A model generated the notes under the pieces. It did no database searches. It was given only the letters and a program-made list of their open reading frames with translations, and had not been told where the DNA came from. The position numbers were made by a program, and so were the translations under genes. Below, piece by piece: positions 25,491 through 36,179 of a stretch of 64,000 nt of DNA. Numbering within the stretch: position 1 is the stretch's first letter; the number at the start of each line of letters is the position of its first letter. This DNA comes from Chlamydoabsidia padenii (Eukaryota; Mucoromycota; Mucoromycetes; Mucorales; Cunninghamellaceae), in the NCBI GenBank assembly GCA_025330725.1, contig JAIWND010000010.1:1-64000 (forward strand). Direction: 5' to 3'.

Positions 25491-27998
25491 ATGGGTGGCA
25501 CCTCGGTAGTACATGGAAAGCTATTACAACTGGGCATTTGCATTACCTTCTGTATTGTGATCTTCACCACTTTGGCCAAGTTCATTCTTGGTGAGTATAT
25601 ATAAAAATGTACACACGTGAAAAAAAGGAGACAGTTAACGGCCCATACTCATCTACCTTTTTTTTTAAAAACAAGATGCCAATGATAGAACACGATGTGA
25701 GGGCATGTTGAATGATGGAGCGTGGGTTGAAAAACAGTGGCAACCTAGTGGCTGTATGATGCATTCCTATCAACCCGACCAAGTCGCCGGCTGTCTCAAC
25801 CACTCTCATATTTTATACATTGGCGATGCCACTATTCGACAGCAATTCAACTCGCTCGCCCAATTGATCAACAATGATATTGAAACAACAAACGATGACA
25901 TTGATCGCAAGTACGAATTCATAGACCAAGGGCTTACGTTTGAATTCTGGTGGGATCCATATATCAATGGCACACGGACACTTCAGTATCTCCAGTATTC
26001 CGGATCAGTGGCAGTAGCGGCAGGTATTCCACGACCTAGTCTCTTGGTGATTGGTGGTGCAGCCGATTGGCGACCGGGTGTAGATAATCTTTTTGATGCG
26101 GTGCAACGGACGTCTCAGGTGGCCGATGCGGTGATTATATCTCCTTCCTCCTCTTTGGATATGAACGACTACTTGGCGACTAGAAGGGCAACCCTTGATC
26201 ACGCTCGGACTCCTTTTGCCATTCCTATTGTCTGGAACAAGTTGGTGAACAATAATAATAACCTTACTCGGGCGGCTACTGATACTCAAGTTCAATTGGC
26301 GCTCAACTATCGCTGCAATGATATTAGGGCTAAACACTTTCCATATACCACTACTTGTTGCTTCCATTATCCTAAACCACGATGGTATCAAAATATATTT
26401 TTTGGCTTCTTCTTGGTTCTTGTCCCGGCTGGATTCTATCTTTATGATACTGGTAAGTCACACTAAAAAAGAAGAAGTTATATGATACTTACTTGTTATT
26501 ATTGTTGCTAGGACTATCCAAGATGATTCCGTCAGAAAAAGTACTTCATGGGTTATTTGTGTTTGGACTTTGTGTTATCTACATGTACTTTGGCGATCGG
26601 ACTCAACTCTTTGGCAAGATGCCCAAGCACTTTGACAATACAACCTTTACAGTCCTGATGGTGATGCTTGTCGGGGTAGCTGGATTAACAACACTCAAGA
26701 CACAAAAAAAGGAAGGTACAGACTTGGGCTTTTTAAATCGTGACCAAACGGATGAATGGAAAGGGTGGATGCAGGTCATCATTCTCATCTATCACTTTAT
26801 GGGTGCCTCTGGTACTTCTGGGATCTATAATGCGGTGCGAATTTTGGTGGCGGCGTACTTGTTCCAAACTGGCTATGGACACTTTTTCTTCTTTTACAAA
26901 AAAGCCGACTTTGGATTGGCACGGGTGCTAAATGTGATGGTGCGGCTCAACTTTTTGACATTTGTGCTCCAATACTTGATGGATACCGACTATCTCAGCT
27001 ACTACTTTACTCCTCTGGTATCCTTTTGGTTTGGCGTGATTTACTTGACAATGTATATTGGTCATCAATACAACAAAAAGGCACAGTTTATGTGTGCCAA
27101 GATAGTGGTGGCTGCCCTAGTAACGACGGCCCTGATCCAAACGCCCGGGATCATGGAATTCTGTTTTGACACTCTGGCATTCTTATTCAACATACACTGG
27201 AACGCTAACGAATGGCGTTTCCGCCTGGCTCTGGATGGCTTCATTGTCTATGTGGGTATGCTCAGTGCCTTTGGCTACATAAAGTGCCTGGAACATAAGT
27301 GGATGGATCGCTCGTCCTTTACCAAAATCAAAACGGGTACATTGATTGGCTCTGGTGTGGCACTACTATGGTACTTTTGGTTCGAATTAACTCGGGATGA
27401 TAAGTTTGCTTACAATCGCGCCCAGCCTTACATCTCTTGGATTCCTATTCTTGCCTTCGTCTTTCTACGGAACGCTACGGTGCGACTACGAAACACATCG
27501 TCTCAGTTTTTTATCTTTATCGGCAAGATATCTTTGGAAACTTTTATTGGACAATTCCACATGTGGCTAGCGGGCGATACGAAGGGTCTTTTGCTGGTGA
27601 TTCCTTATCCTGTCTGGGTGGCCAACACTGCCTTGGGATGGTATACCAACTTGGTGATATCTACCTTTTTGTTTATCTCGGCGTCCTACTACCTTGGTCA
27701 AACGACAGGTGAACTTACGCGATGGATATGTCATGATCTCTTGATGACGAAAAAAGATCAACGTCGTGATTATGTAGCTTTACCTCTTTTACCCACGGCC
27801 AACAACAACAACAACAACCCTGAAGAAGATGGAGTGATTAAAAGTCAGGCTGGTTCTGACAATGGTGACGAAGGAAATGATGAACAAGGATTACCTATTA
27901 CGAAAACTCCTCCTCTTTGGTATAGGATCATCACCGATCCCATGGTCAAGGTGGCGCTGTTTTTACTTGGTGTTGGAATACTAAATAGACTTACCTAG
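25491..27998 (+). CDS. CAS1-family O-acetyltransferase-like membrane protein, SGNH residues lost
   Basis: Related to Cryptococcus Cas1p and animal CASD1, Golgi proteins that O-acetylate surface glycans. Three exons (25491-25590, 25676-26452, 26512-27998) give 787 residues. A signal-anchor helix (LGICITFCIVIFTTLAKFIL) precedes a lumenal SGNH-like domain (about residues 40-290) and then a C-terminal integral-membrane acyltransferase domain of roughly a dozen TM helices containing GWMQVIILIYHFMGASG, IYNAVRILVAAYLFQTGYGH and LETFIGQFHMWLAGDTKG, hallmarks of the family. In the SGNH domain the block I motif reads GDATIRQQF: the catalytic Ser is Ala85. The downstream Asp/His block before the NYRCND motif is also not recognisable (Asn-rich NNNNNLTRAATD). 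The tail is Asn/Asp-rich. Family assignment strong; activity of the SGNH half doubtful. Confidence 0.92.
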
Positions 27999-28710
27999 TT
28001 GATCACTCTTTTATACATATATATATACTTAAATCAAATTAATAAACTGTTTTAATGTTAACTACATTTATGCACTTGTCTCAATTGATTCCCCGCTTCT
28101 TTGAACATTGTAGCCCTCACACTATTTGTTTACTTGACTCAATCTATTCTGTGTATTTTATCGATATTAATATACATACGCAGAGTTATAAGCATGTCCT
28201 GATCTGTAAGTCTGCGTTCTACGTATTATAAACAAACAAAGCATGTAAGCGGGATTTGGAAAAAAAAGATATTCGGGGTTTGCAGATGCATGAATTCATA
28301 TTTTTCAAAGAGCGATCTGGACTTTTTCATCAAGTTGATACGAAGACTCGGGAATGAGTTCCTTGAATGTGACACCATCTTCACATTAGATCAGCATGAT
28401 TAGGGCAGCGTAGATCAAAGAATGATGTGCTACTAATTAAAACGGCGCTTGCCAACACCCACAAGGTACAGTATCAATATAATCAAGACACATCAATGAT
28501 GAAGGAGGCAATATTTTTTATATAAAGTCATGTTTTTATTAATATTAATAATGAGTGATAAAAAAACAATTATCAACAAGAAGGAAGGGACAAAGGAGAT
28601 ATATGAGAGTGTATAATCTATATGAGTATATAGGGAGGGGGGGATAGATAAGCTAAAAAGTAATGGAGATATAAGACAAGGTAAAAAAAAAGGGGGGGGG
28701 GATCAACACA
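27999..28710. other. Intergenic stretch, no gene seen
   Basis: About 700 bp between convergently arranged genes. It holds AT-rich sequence and two element-like matches on the minus strand (CCAAATCCCGC at about 28250 and GCAAACCCCGAA at about 28272). No open frame of note. Confidence 0.6.
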
Positions 28711-30390
28711 TTATGATAATTGATAACGTGTATGTAAGGAAGAAGGTCGATATAGAAAGGAATCTTGATCTTGTCGTTGTTGATACCTTGAGTGGTCTTG
28801 TTCCATAAAAAAGGAAGATACCCTACCACCTTGTTGTTGTTGTTGGACAAGTAATAATTGTTGCCGGCTACATGCTTCAATTTCCGATCGTACCATGCGA
28901 CACAATTCCCCTGCCACCAATCCTCGTTTGTTCGTCAGCCAATTTTCCAGCAAATCCACTAGTAAGGCCTTTTTCACCAATCCTAATAAATGTCGATCGT
29001 CCGATAAAAGTTCGCATGTTCGTTGTACCGCACATTCCACATGAGTTTCCCCCAAGATTTTCCCCACAAACGCCGCCCCCATCAGATCGAAACAGGCAGC
29101 AATGGTGTGTAAGGTGGACACCAATAAAGGCGCCTGTTGGGGACCAAATGGATCACAGGTCGGTCGTTGCGCCAGTAATTTGTAGCCCGTGTATTCCAGA
29201 AACGCCTTGATATGATCCGCCAACGTATAAGTGATTTCGCGGCAGTAAGAAGGAAAGGCAGCATCCAATCGGGTCAATAGTCGAACCATCATCGCCGCCA
29301 AACTACGATTGTTGGAATTTGGGCAGACCAGATGAGGTCGAGAGAGGGCAGAGACAAAGACAGCATGGTGGAAGATGACATCGACGGTGGCACGGATCCG
29401 GTTCCGAATATCAATATCTTCGATCAATACGTATTTGTGTTTATAAGAGCTGATGCCTCGTATGATTCGTTGGTGCAGTCGTTCTTCTTTTAACATGAGA
29501 TCGTGGACGAGTTTGTTGTCGCAGTCGGTGGTTGCCAGTAAAAAGTCGGTGCCGTTGAATCGAGGCGTGTTAGTTGTTGCTTGAGGTGGTATTGTTGAGT
29601 TAGATGGTGCTTCTGATGATTCTAAAGATGCTGATGCTGTTGAGGGTGGTGGGGCTCGGAGGGTGGTTGTGGATTGATTACTGTGATTTGTCGTGATGGA
29701 TCCTACCATGATTGCTGGACTGTAAGATCTTTGTATTCTTTGTATTGTTTCGTCGTCTTCATCGTCGTCGTCTTCGTCGTCTTCGTCTTCATCATCATCA
29801 TCATCGTTATCACCATCCCCTTCTTCTTCTTCTTCTTCTTCTTCAAGGTCAAGATCCATATCGTCTGAAGGTGTACTGCTGGTGGTGGAAGCACCATATC
29901 CGATGGTTGTTGGGTCGGCAGCTGAAATCAAAGGTGTAGCAGGTGATTCTGGTGCAAATAGGTATCCTCGTCGTTGCAGAGGTTCGATTTGTTCGTCAAT
30001 GTCACTATCCATATTGTTGTTATTGGCGCTATCCAGTGCTGCCGAGTTATGCATTGGCAAAAACGGAGGAGATAACCTTGAGATGGTCGGTAGACCATTA
30101 AATGACCCATCAAATGTTACAGCTGCACCATTACGTCTTGTGTGTAAAGAGAGTTGGCAAGATACATCCTCCAAAGCAATCAAAGCAGCCCGACATTGAA
30201 TCTTCATTGCTGTTTCAGGAGTAAAAACGAGTTCAATCTTCCACCGTTTATGTATTGTATCAATGGCAAATTGACGAAGCTGCCTAGACACTTGTAATAA
30301 GCGCCAGACATCCCCCAAGTCCAAGAATTGTCGCAAGATATACAGGATGAGTTCGTTAGGTAGGCCTAATAGATTAGGTGAATGGTCCAT
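28711..30390 (-). CDS. F-box protein with acidic linker
   Basis: A single-exon gene of 559 residues. The N terminus (LLGLPNELILYILRQFLDLG, then DVWRLLQVSRQLRQFA) is a clear F-box, expected to bind Skp1 and recruit a substrate to an SCF ubiquitin ligase. The middle (about residues 120-280) is disordered with a run of more than 30 acidic residues. The C-terminal ~280 residues are mostly helical (for instance YKHKYVLIEDIDIRNRIRAT, AAMMVRLLTRLDAAFPSYCR, FDLMGAAFVGKILGETHVEC) with no recognised repeat, and presumably form the substrate-binding part. The start was placed at the Met immediately before the F-box rather than at an upstream in-frame Met at 30531 that adds a poly-Phe leader. An uninterrupted reading frame is unusual here, where most genes have several introns. 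Confidence 0.88.
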   Translation of the reverse strand: MDHSPNLLGLPNELILYILRQFLDLGDVWRLLQVSRQLRQFAIDTIHKRWKIELVFTPETAMKIQCRAALIALEDVSCQLSLHTRRNGAAVTFDGSFNGLPTISRLSPPFLPMHNSAALDSANNNNMDSDIDEQIEPLQRRGYLFAPESPATPLISAADPTTIGYGASTTSSTPSDDMDLDLEEEEEEEEGDGDNDDDDDEDEDDEDDDDEDDETIQRIQRSYSPAIMVGSITTNHSNQSTTTLRAPPPSTASASLESSEAPSNSTIPPQATTNTPRFNGTDFLLATTDCDNKLVHDLMLKEERLHQRIIRGISSYKHKYVLIEDIDIRNRIRATVDVIFHHAVFVSALSRPHLVCPNSNNRSLAAMMVRLLTRLDAAFPSYCREITYTLADHIKAFLEYTGYKLLAQRPTCDPFGPQQAPLLVSTLHTIAACFDLMGAAFVGKILGETHVECAVQRTCELLSDDRHLLGLVKKALLVDLLENWLTNKRGLVAGELCRMVRSEIEACSRQQLLLVQQQQQGGRVSSFFMEQDHSRYQQRQDQDSFLYRPSSLHTRYQLS

Positions 30391-30963
30391 CAATCGAATA
30401 ATTAAGTGAGAAAGTAAAAAAAGAAAAAGATTGAGATTGAAAAAAAAAAAAAAAAAAAAGTGGGAAAGAGAAGTGAAAAAAGGGAAAATGTTGGTTTCAC
30501 CCCCTTTATTCTTTGTTGCGCCCCTTGGCACTTTCTTTGTTTAAGGGGGTAAAATAAAAAAGGGACGAAATTTATTTTCCAAAAGCCTACATATTGAAAT
30601 AATAACAAAGCATGGTATCAGCACAACATCATTGACCTACAGTAATCATTTCTTTATCCCAAACCAAAAAAAAAAAAAAAAGTTGTTCGTTATCACAAGT
30701 TTGATACAGTGTATGGCTCCCAAGCCGGATAAATCCCAACCCCTCTTTGCCTAATTTGGTATGTATTTGCTCCTCGGGAGCCCCTTCTCCTACTTCCACC
30801 CTCCCCAATTAAATGGACACATACACACATATATATATATACATATACATTATACAGAATGAGTCGGCGAATCGGCATTACTACTTTTTTTATTTAATTT
30901 TACAAAATTCTAATCAACTATGGTAACAAAGAAGGTTTTCTAATTTAAATACAATAAAGGGAT
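30391..30963. other. Intergenic stretch, no gene seen
   Basis: About 570 bp between the F-box and PPR genes, both minus strand. It contains poly(A) runs, a CA/TA microsatellite near 30825-30845 and nothing that looks like a coding or RNA gene. Confidence 0.5.
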
Positions 30964-32976
30964 TTAACTATGGTGTTTTAAAACCAGGTAATTTCTACGT
31001 AAAGGTGTATTGATGATCTGAAAGTCACTGTTTTCGATTTCCTTGACCAAGATCGCGCCCGCCTGCCAAAGTTGGTTCTTGACACATTTATCGATTAAAA
31101 GAGTCCAAGTGCTTTTGGTGGGATTGAGATTGGCCTTTCGCATGTGTTGTAAGCAAACGATAGCGTGGTCAATTCGGTCGTGATCCATGAATCCCGTGAT
31201 TAAAAAGTTGTAAGCAGCCCGATCAGGTTTGATGCCTTGAGAGATACAGTCTTGGAAGGTTTGCATGGCCTTGGGTAGATTAAAGACTTGGACATAGCCC
31301 TGGATCATGTTGGTCATGGTGTGAATGGTTGGTGTGAGTTGATAAGGTGATGATTTGAGTAGTTGCAAAGTTCGTTCCGCTTCGTCCATATTTCCATGTC
31401 CCACCCACCCATTGATCATCGCGTTGAATGTGTAGATATTTGGTGTCATGCCCATGCTTTTCACATAGCCCATCAGTTCGTTGGTCGTCTTTGGTTGCTT
31501 GAATTCAAAGATGGAGTTGATCAAGGTGGTATAGGTCACCGTGTCGGGTTCGCATTGGTATTTGTACATGTCTTGAATCACCCCGCCTGCTAATCCATAT
31601 TCTTTAGCATTGACGAATCCTTTAAATAGAGTGTTAAAGGTGACCATGTCGGGTTTGATGCTGGTGGCAGAGTTGGCGAGAATTTGCTTGTAGAGATGAT
31701 GTGCTGCTTGTATTTCCCGATTCATTACCAGCCCATCCACCACAGTATTAAGAATGATTTCATTTACCTTGAGATCGGGATGTCGTTGGACTTCATCAAA
31801 TGCCTGCAGTGCTTTCCGGATATTCCATGTCTTGAAGTAAACTTTGATGAGTTGATTGTAAATGACTTCATCCATAGGATGGCCCGCCATCACCATGTTC
31901 CGCACCGCTTGTTCCGCCCTGTCCGCCTTTCGTCGAAGTGCAAATAATGTCAGCATGGCACTACAGATGATAGGATTGCTTTTCAATCCTCGCCGCAACA
32001 TGTCGTCGTAAATATCCACCACCAGTCGAGGTTTGTTGGCATCCATGAGGTTTTTGATCAAGATAGTGCATGTTGAGAGTTCCAATGGCATGTTGCTCTT
32101 GTTGAGACATTCATACACCCAGATCGCATCATCCACCCGTTTTTCCCGGAACAAGTGATGTAAGTTTGTATCCACCACCTTGACTTGATCGAATCCATAA
32201 CGCGCAATCCATTCCCGTCCTTTGGCAACCACCTCGGCATCTCTTGGTAAACAACGGTGCATACTTCGTTCAAAGTCACGGATATCAGGCATTAATCCCC
32301 ATCGTTCCATAGATTCCTTGATGAGTTGACCAGCATCTTGTTCACGATCCAGTTTGATGTAGGTAGCTAGAATGGCATTAAAGGAACCCGGGCTAAGCTT
32401 GACACCAGAAGACGCAAAGTTATCACCGTTATACATGGTTAGAATATCTTGATATTTGGCTTGATAGAGCTTGACGAGGAAGAATTCATTGTACTCCAAG
32501 AGGGTCCAATCATGTCCATGACACTTCATATTGTTTAATACTCCAAGGACACGATCTTCAGATCCCCATAGCTTGGTTTTCCAGAGTAGTGACCGCAATG
32601 CTGTATAATCTTCCCTTGTCAATCCCTTGTCGTCTTTTACTCTTTCGTATTGACGCCACACTTGATGCATGAGGTTGTTAATGTTGCCCGTAGATCCAGG
32701 TGCCGAATTTGATGATTTGGGTGTTGTAATAGCCGCATTTACTTTAGCTATACGTTGTCTATATTCCAGTAATGTAGGATCGGTTGTCGTTGTCGTCGAA
32801 TCTGCTATAGTGGAAGGGGGCGAATGTTCAAGTGTTGTTGACATTGTGCTGTACAAGGTATAATTCGTTGCTAATGTTGTTCGTTTCAAGGAGAGTGGTG
32901 CTGGTGAAATACGAGAGGTTCCATTCTTTAAAAGGAGAGATAGTTGAGGTCTACAAGCCCTAGTCAGTTTCTGCAT
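30964..32976 (-). CDS. Mitochondrial pentatricopeptide repeat (PPR) protein
   Basis: Single-exon gene of 670 residues. The N terminus MQKLTRACRPQLSLLLKNGT is rich in Arg/Lys/Ser without acids, a typical mitochondrial presequence. From about residue 130 to the end run a dozen or so PPR motifs of ~35 residues, easily seen where V-T-Y-T/N-T-L-I patterns recur: DMVTFNTLFKGFVNAKEYG, DTVTYTTLINSIFEFKQ, NIYTFNAMINGWVGHGNMDE, DRAAYNFLITGFMDHDRIDH, TKSTWTLLIDKCVKN. PPR proteins bind organellar RNA; the RNA target cannot be read from sequence. The start was taken at the Met before the presequence, not at the upstream Met at 33066. It diverges from HEN1 with 167 bp between start codons. Confidence 0.93.
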   Translation of the reverse strand: MQKLTRACRPQLSLLLKNGTSRISPAPLSLKRTTLATNYTLYSTMSTTLEHSPPSTIADSTTTTTDPTLLEYRQRIAKVNAAITTPKSSNSAPGSTGNINNLMHQVWRQYERVKDDKGLTREDYTALRSLLWKTKLWGSEDRVLGVLNNMKCHGHDWTLLEYNEFFLVKLYQAKYQDILTMYNGDNFASSGVKLSPGSFNAILATYIKLDREQDAGQLIKESMERWGLMPDIRDFERSMHRCLPRDAEVVAKGREWIARYGFDQVKVVDTNLHHLFREKRVDDAIWVYECLNKSNMPLELSTCTILIKNLMDANKPRLVVDIYDDMLRRGLKSNPIICSAMLTLFALRRKADRAEQAVRNMVMAGHPMDEVIYNQLIKVYFKTWNIRKALQAFDEVQRHPDLKVNEIILNTVVDGLVMNREIQAAHHLYKQILANSATSIKPDMVTFNTLFKGFVNAKEYGLAGGVIQDMYKYQCEPDTVTYTTLINSIFEFKQPKTTNELMGYVKSMGMTPNIYTFNAMINGWVGHGNMDEAERTLQLLKSSPYQLTPTIHTMTNMIQGYVQVFNLPKAMQTFQDCISQGIKPDRAAYNFLITGFMDHDRIDHAIVCLQHMRKANLNPTKSTWTLLIDKCVKNQLWQAGAILVKEIENSDFQIINTPLRRNYLVLKHHS

Positions 32977-33143
32977 TGAGAAGGTGTGATATAAAAAGAA
33001 GAGCGAAGAAGACAAGAAGAAAAAAAAAAAAATACAAAGGTGTGGCTGGTCTACAGAATCACCCACCGGTCGGAGTTTTTATGAAAAAGGGATGAATCGT
33101 TTCTCTTTCTTCCTCTCTCTCACACACACACACACTCTCAACG

Positions 33144-34638
33144 ATGGAACAAGATTCTTGTGCGGCGACTTTTTTTACACCATCTCTTTGGAAGCAACGA
33201 CGGTCTTTTATATTAGACATCTTGAAAGAACACAAGGTACAAAAGGTAAACAGTGAAACAAATGAAGGGAAAAAAAAAAGATTGTTACTGATATGACCCC
33301 CCCTCTTTTATTTGCATGACACAGGTACTTGATTATGGTTGTGGTGAAGGCAATGTATTATCCTTCCTTATTCCTCCCTCAGCGACAGACGATATCCACT
33401 TTACACATCTTATGGGTATTGACATTGATCGACAATTACTCGAACAAGAAACTCTGGCAGCGTGTCAACCCTGGGCATCGGATTATGAACACCTTCGTGA
33501 AACACCTCTGACTGTGGACATTTACTGTGGCTCGGTGGACCAAGTGGACGATCGGTTTATGATGACAGGTTGTCGTGATGCCATTGTGTGTAGTGAAGTC
33601 ATTGAACATGTTTATCCTGACACTCTGAATGCTTGCTTGCCTATAATGCTTGGTATTTATGCTCCTTCCTTAGTGATCGTGACCACTCCCAACGCCGAAT
33701 ACAATGTCTTTTTCCCTGATCTCCAATATGGTGCTCCTGGGGCTACTTATCGTCATGATGATCACAAATTTGAATGGACTCGTCAAGAATTTGAAGAATG
33801 GTAAGTAAAGCTATATAATCAACCCCCCTTAAATGATAATTACTAACATGTTTTAGATTTTGATAGGTGTGTTGCAGGGGCTAAAGAATATGGTTATGAT
33901 GTCTCGTTTCATGGGATTGGATTATTGGATGGGAAATTGGATCGACTAGAACATGGATATTGCACTCAAGCTTGTATCTTTACAAAACAACAAGAATGCC
34001 AACAACAACACTCACCAAGCAAACAACAACAGCTGGATATGATACACCAAAAAAGTACACCACATACACTATTGAAAAGTTTCGAATTCCCATACTACGA
34101 TCTTCCACCATTACCGGACAATGAAATATTCCAGCACGTGGAATATTATGTATCTGATCTTTGTCAAGCAGCTACCTTACACCATAATCAAGCAAAAGAA
34201 TCTTACTGCACTACCAGACAAAAACACGACACTGTGAATGATGAGCTGGACTCACCTGCATGGTCAACTGAAAACTACAACTTTGGTGATCCCGATGCCT
34301 CGATAGGTACTACTGTTGGGTGGGGCGCAGAATATATTGACAATAATGACAACAGCTATCAAAACGATGGCGGGATCAGCCTGTCTAGCAGTGAAGAAGA
34401 AGAAGATGATGATGATGATCAATCAAGCGACAAGGACAATCACTATGAACCACTTTGGACAATGACACCTTTAACAATCGATCTCGATACTCTCTGGTCA
34501 ATATTACATATCAGACAACTCTGCACAACCAAAGAACGGCTTGTACAGGTCTTGGGGCTCGATCAATCATACTATAAAGTCATCGGTGATCAATTAGTGG
34601 TACACAAGTCTTTTGAATTCCAAGATCGAACTTCTTAG
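33144..34638 (+). CDS. HEN1: Small RNA 2'-O-methyltransferase HEN1
   Basis: Methylates the 3'-terminal ribose of small RNAs, protecting them from tailing and decay in RNAi-type pathways. Three exons (33144-33245, 33325-33800, 33867-34638) give 449 residues. The Rossmann SAM-binding motif is VLDYGCGEGNVLSFL; acidic loop GIDIDRQLLE; the HEN1-specific metal site is CSEVIEHV (about residues 124-130) together with the His of RHDDHKFEWTRQEF (about residue 181); TTPNAEYN is also diagnostic. No double-stranded-RNA or La-like N-terminal domains as in plants, so it resembles the short animal/bacterial form. The C-terminal third is disordered and acidic with a weakly ordered end. Its presence implies that this fungus keeps a small-RNA system that uses 3' methylation; the partner Argonaute is not in the window. 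Confidence 0.93.
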
Positions 34639-35527
34639 GACAAGTGTGATAAAATGGATGCGGTGGCTTTATCTCTCCTTGGACATGTAGTAGATTAACT
34701 GTAGTAGATTAGTTTTTATAATATAATGATGATTCATAGTATAGCATTTATAATAAATTGATCTTTAAAATAAAGTTTATGTTTTTTTTTTTCTCATGGA
34801 TTGGGACACTAAGTCATCGGGTTGGATTTGGATACAAAAAAGGAAAAGAAAAAGTGTATTTGCTATCTCACTATGTAGTCATCATTATCACAGGATTTAT
34901 ACCTATCTTTCTACTCTAGAACATATATATATATATCTATATACTTTGTATTATAAGGGGTAGAGGGGGGGGTATCATAAGACCTTGCTAAATAGAACTT
35001 TTTGAAAGTATGTCTTATCCGTTTATCGAAAACAGGATAACGAACAAGTTTTTATTTTCACTCACACACTTATGGTCGTCACTTTCTTTCCTCTGCTTGA
35101 AAGTATTTACCCCTCAACAGTAGCTAACCCTTCTATACGTCCTCTTATCTGGTGCTTTTTGTGAGTGTGTGATAGTACCGGAGTTTGAATATGGTCAATG
35201 CAAAAAATGGCCTTTCGTCCCTATTAGGAATAGGGGTCAGGCACGGGAGTAAAAAGGATAAGAAGAACATGGGGTGTCTACCTCCACCCCCCCCCCCAAC
35301 CAACCACGGGTACTTTTTGTAACCAAGTTACACGGATAGTTGTGGTGGAAATCGATTCAATGACTACATACAGGGGGATAGCATGGTAAAAAGAGAAAAG
35401 AACCCATGATGTCAACTATTTTTTTTTTTTTAAACTGCATTCAAAAGAAACACATAAATAGAGCCTGCTTTTTCTTTTCTTTTCTTTTCTTCGTTCTCTT
35501 CACTCTTTTTTTTTTTGTTTTGTCCTC
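34639..35527. other. Intergenic stretch, no gene seen
   Basis: About 890 bp of low-complexity AT-rich DNA with a C-run near 35287-35298 and pyrimidine-rich DNA just before the next small frame. No convincing gene. Confidence 0.5.
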
Positions 35528-35749
35528 ATGGTTCCTTCTACTAGTCATCTTCATCAGCCTTTACTTTATACATCGAGGAACCGAGCCAAACCCCCTGCAG
35601 CCAAATATACTTATCGTACTTGTCCCATTTGCTCCGAACGGTTGTTGGTTCGCTTGGATGGGTCACTTGTATTCAAATGGATCAATCATCATTTCTCGAC
35701 AAGACATCATGAATGGATGCATGTAGTAGTCAATCTTCATGAATCTTGA
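35528..35749 (+). CDS. Small protein with a C2H2-like cluster
   Basis: An intronless frame of 73 residues preceded by a pyrimidine-rich leader like those of neighbouring genes. It contains TCPICSERLLVRLDGS followed about 18 residues later by NHHFSTRHHEWMH, so a C-x2-C pair and several possible His ligands at zinc-finger spacing. The rest is basic. No family recognised; a DNA- or RNA-binding microprotein or a relic of a transposon-encoded zinc finger (BED-like) are both possible. Confidence 0.4.
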   Translation: MVPSTSHLHQPLLYTSRNRAKPPAAKYTYRTCPICSERLLVRLDGSLVFKWINHHFSTRHHEWMHVVVNLHES

Positions 35750-36179
35750 ACTTCTTTGTCGAGTTCCTATTGGTCACATTCGTTCATGCCCACCTATATA
35801 TAAACAAAAAAACACGACTATTTAACTATATGAACCCCCTATTTCTCCATACTAATCACTCTATATGACTTATATACCCTATTTCCATTCCTCTCTTTTT
35901 TTCTTTTTTGTACTAAAAGGCTATGTATATTGGAACCCCATCACATTTAATAAAGATCAGTAGTATACCCCCTTCCATCCTACACACCATTTACATCTAT
36001 CAAGTCCGTGCATCATCATTTTTTTTTTTTATTTTTAACTATAACATCAAAACAGTGGACAAAAGTAAAACCAAACCAAATAACAACAAATTATCATTTG
36101 ATACAGTTGTTCCAAGTCCAAATAAATAAATAAAGAGGCAATGTCTATTCTATTCTATTATCTATCTATCCATCTATGT

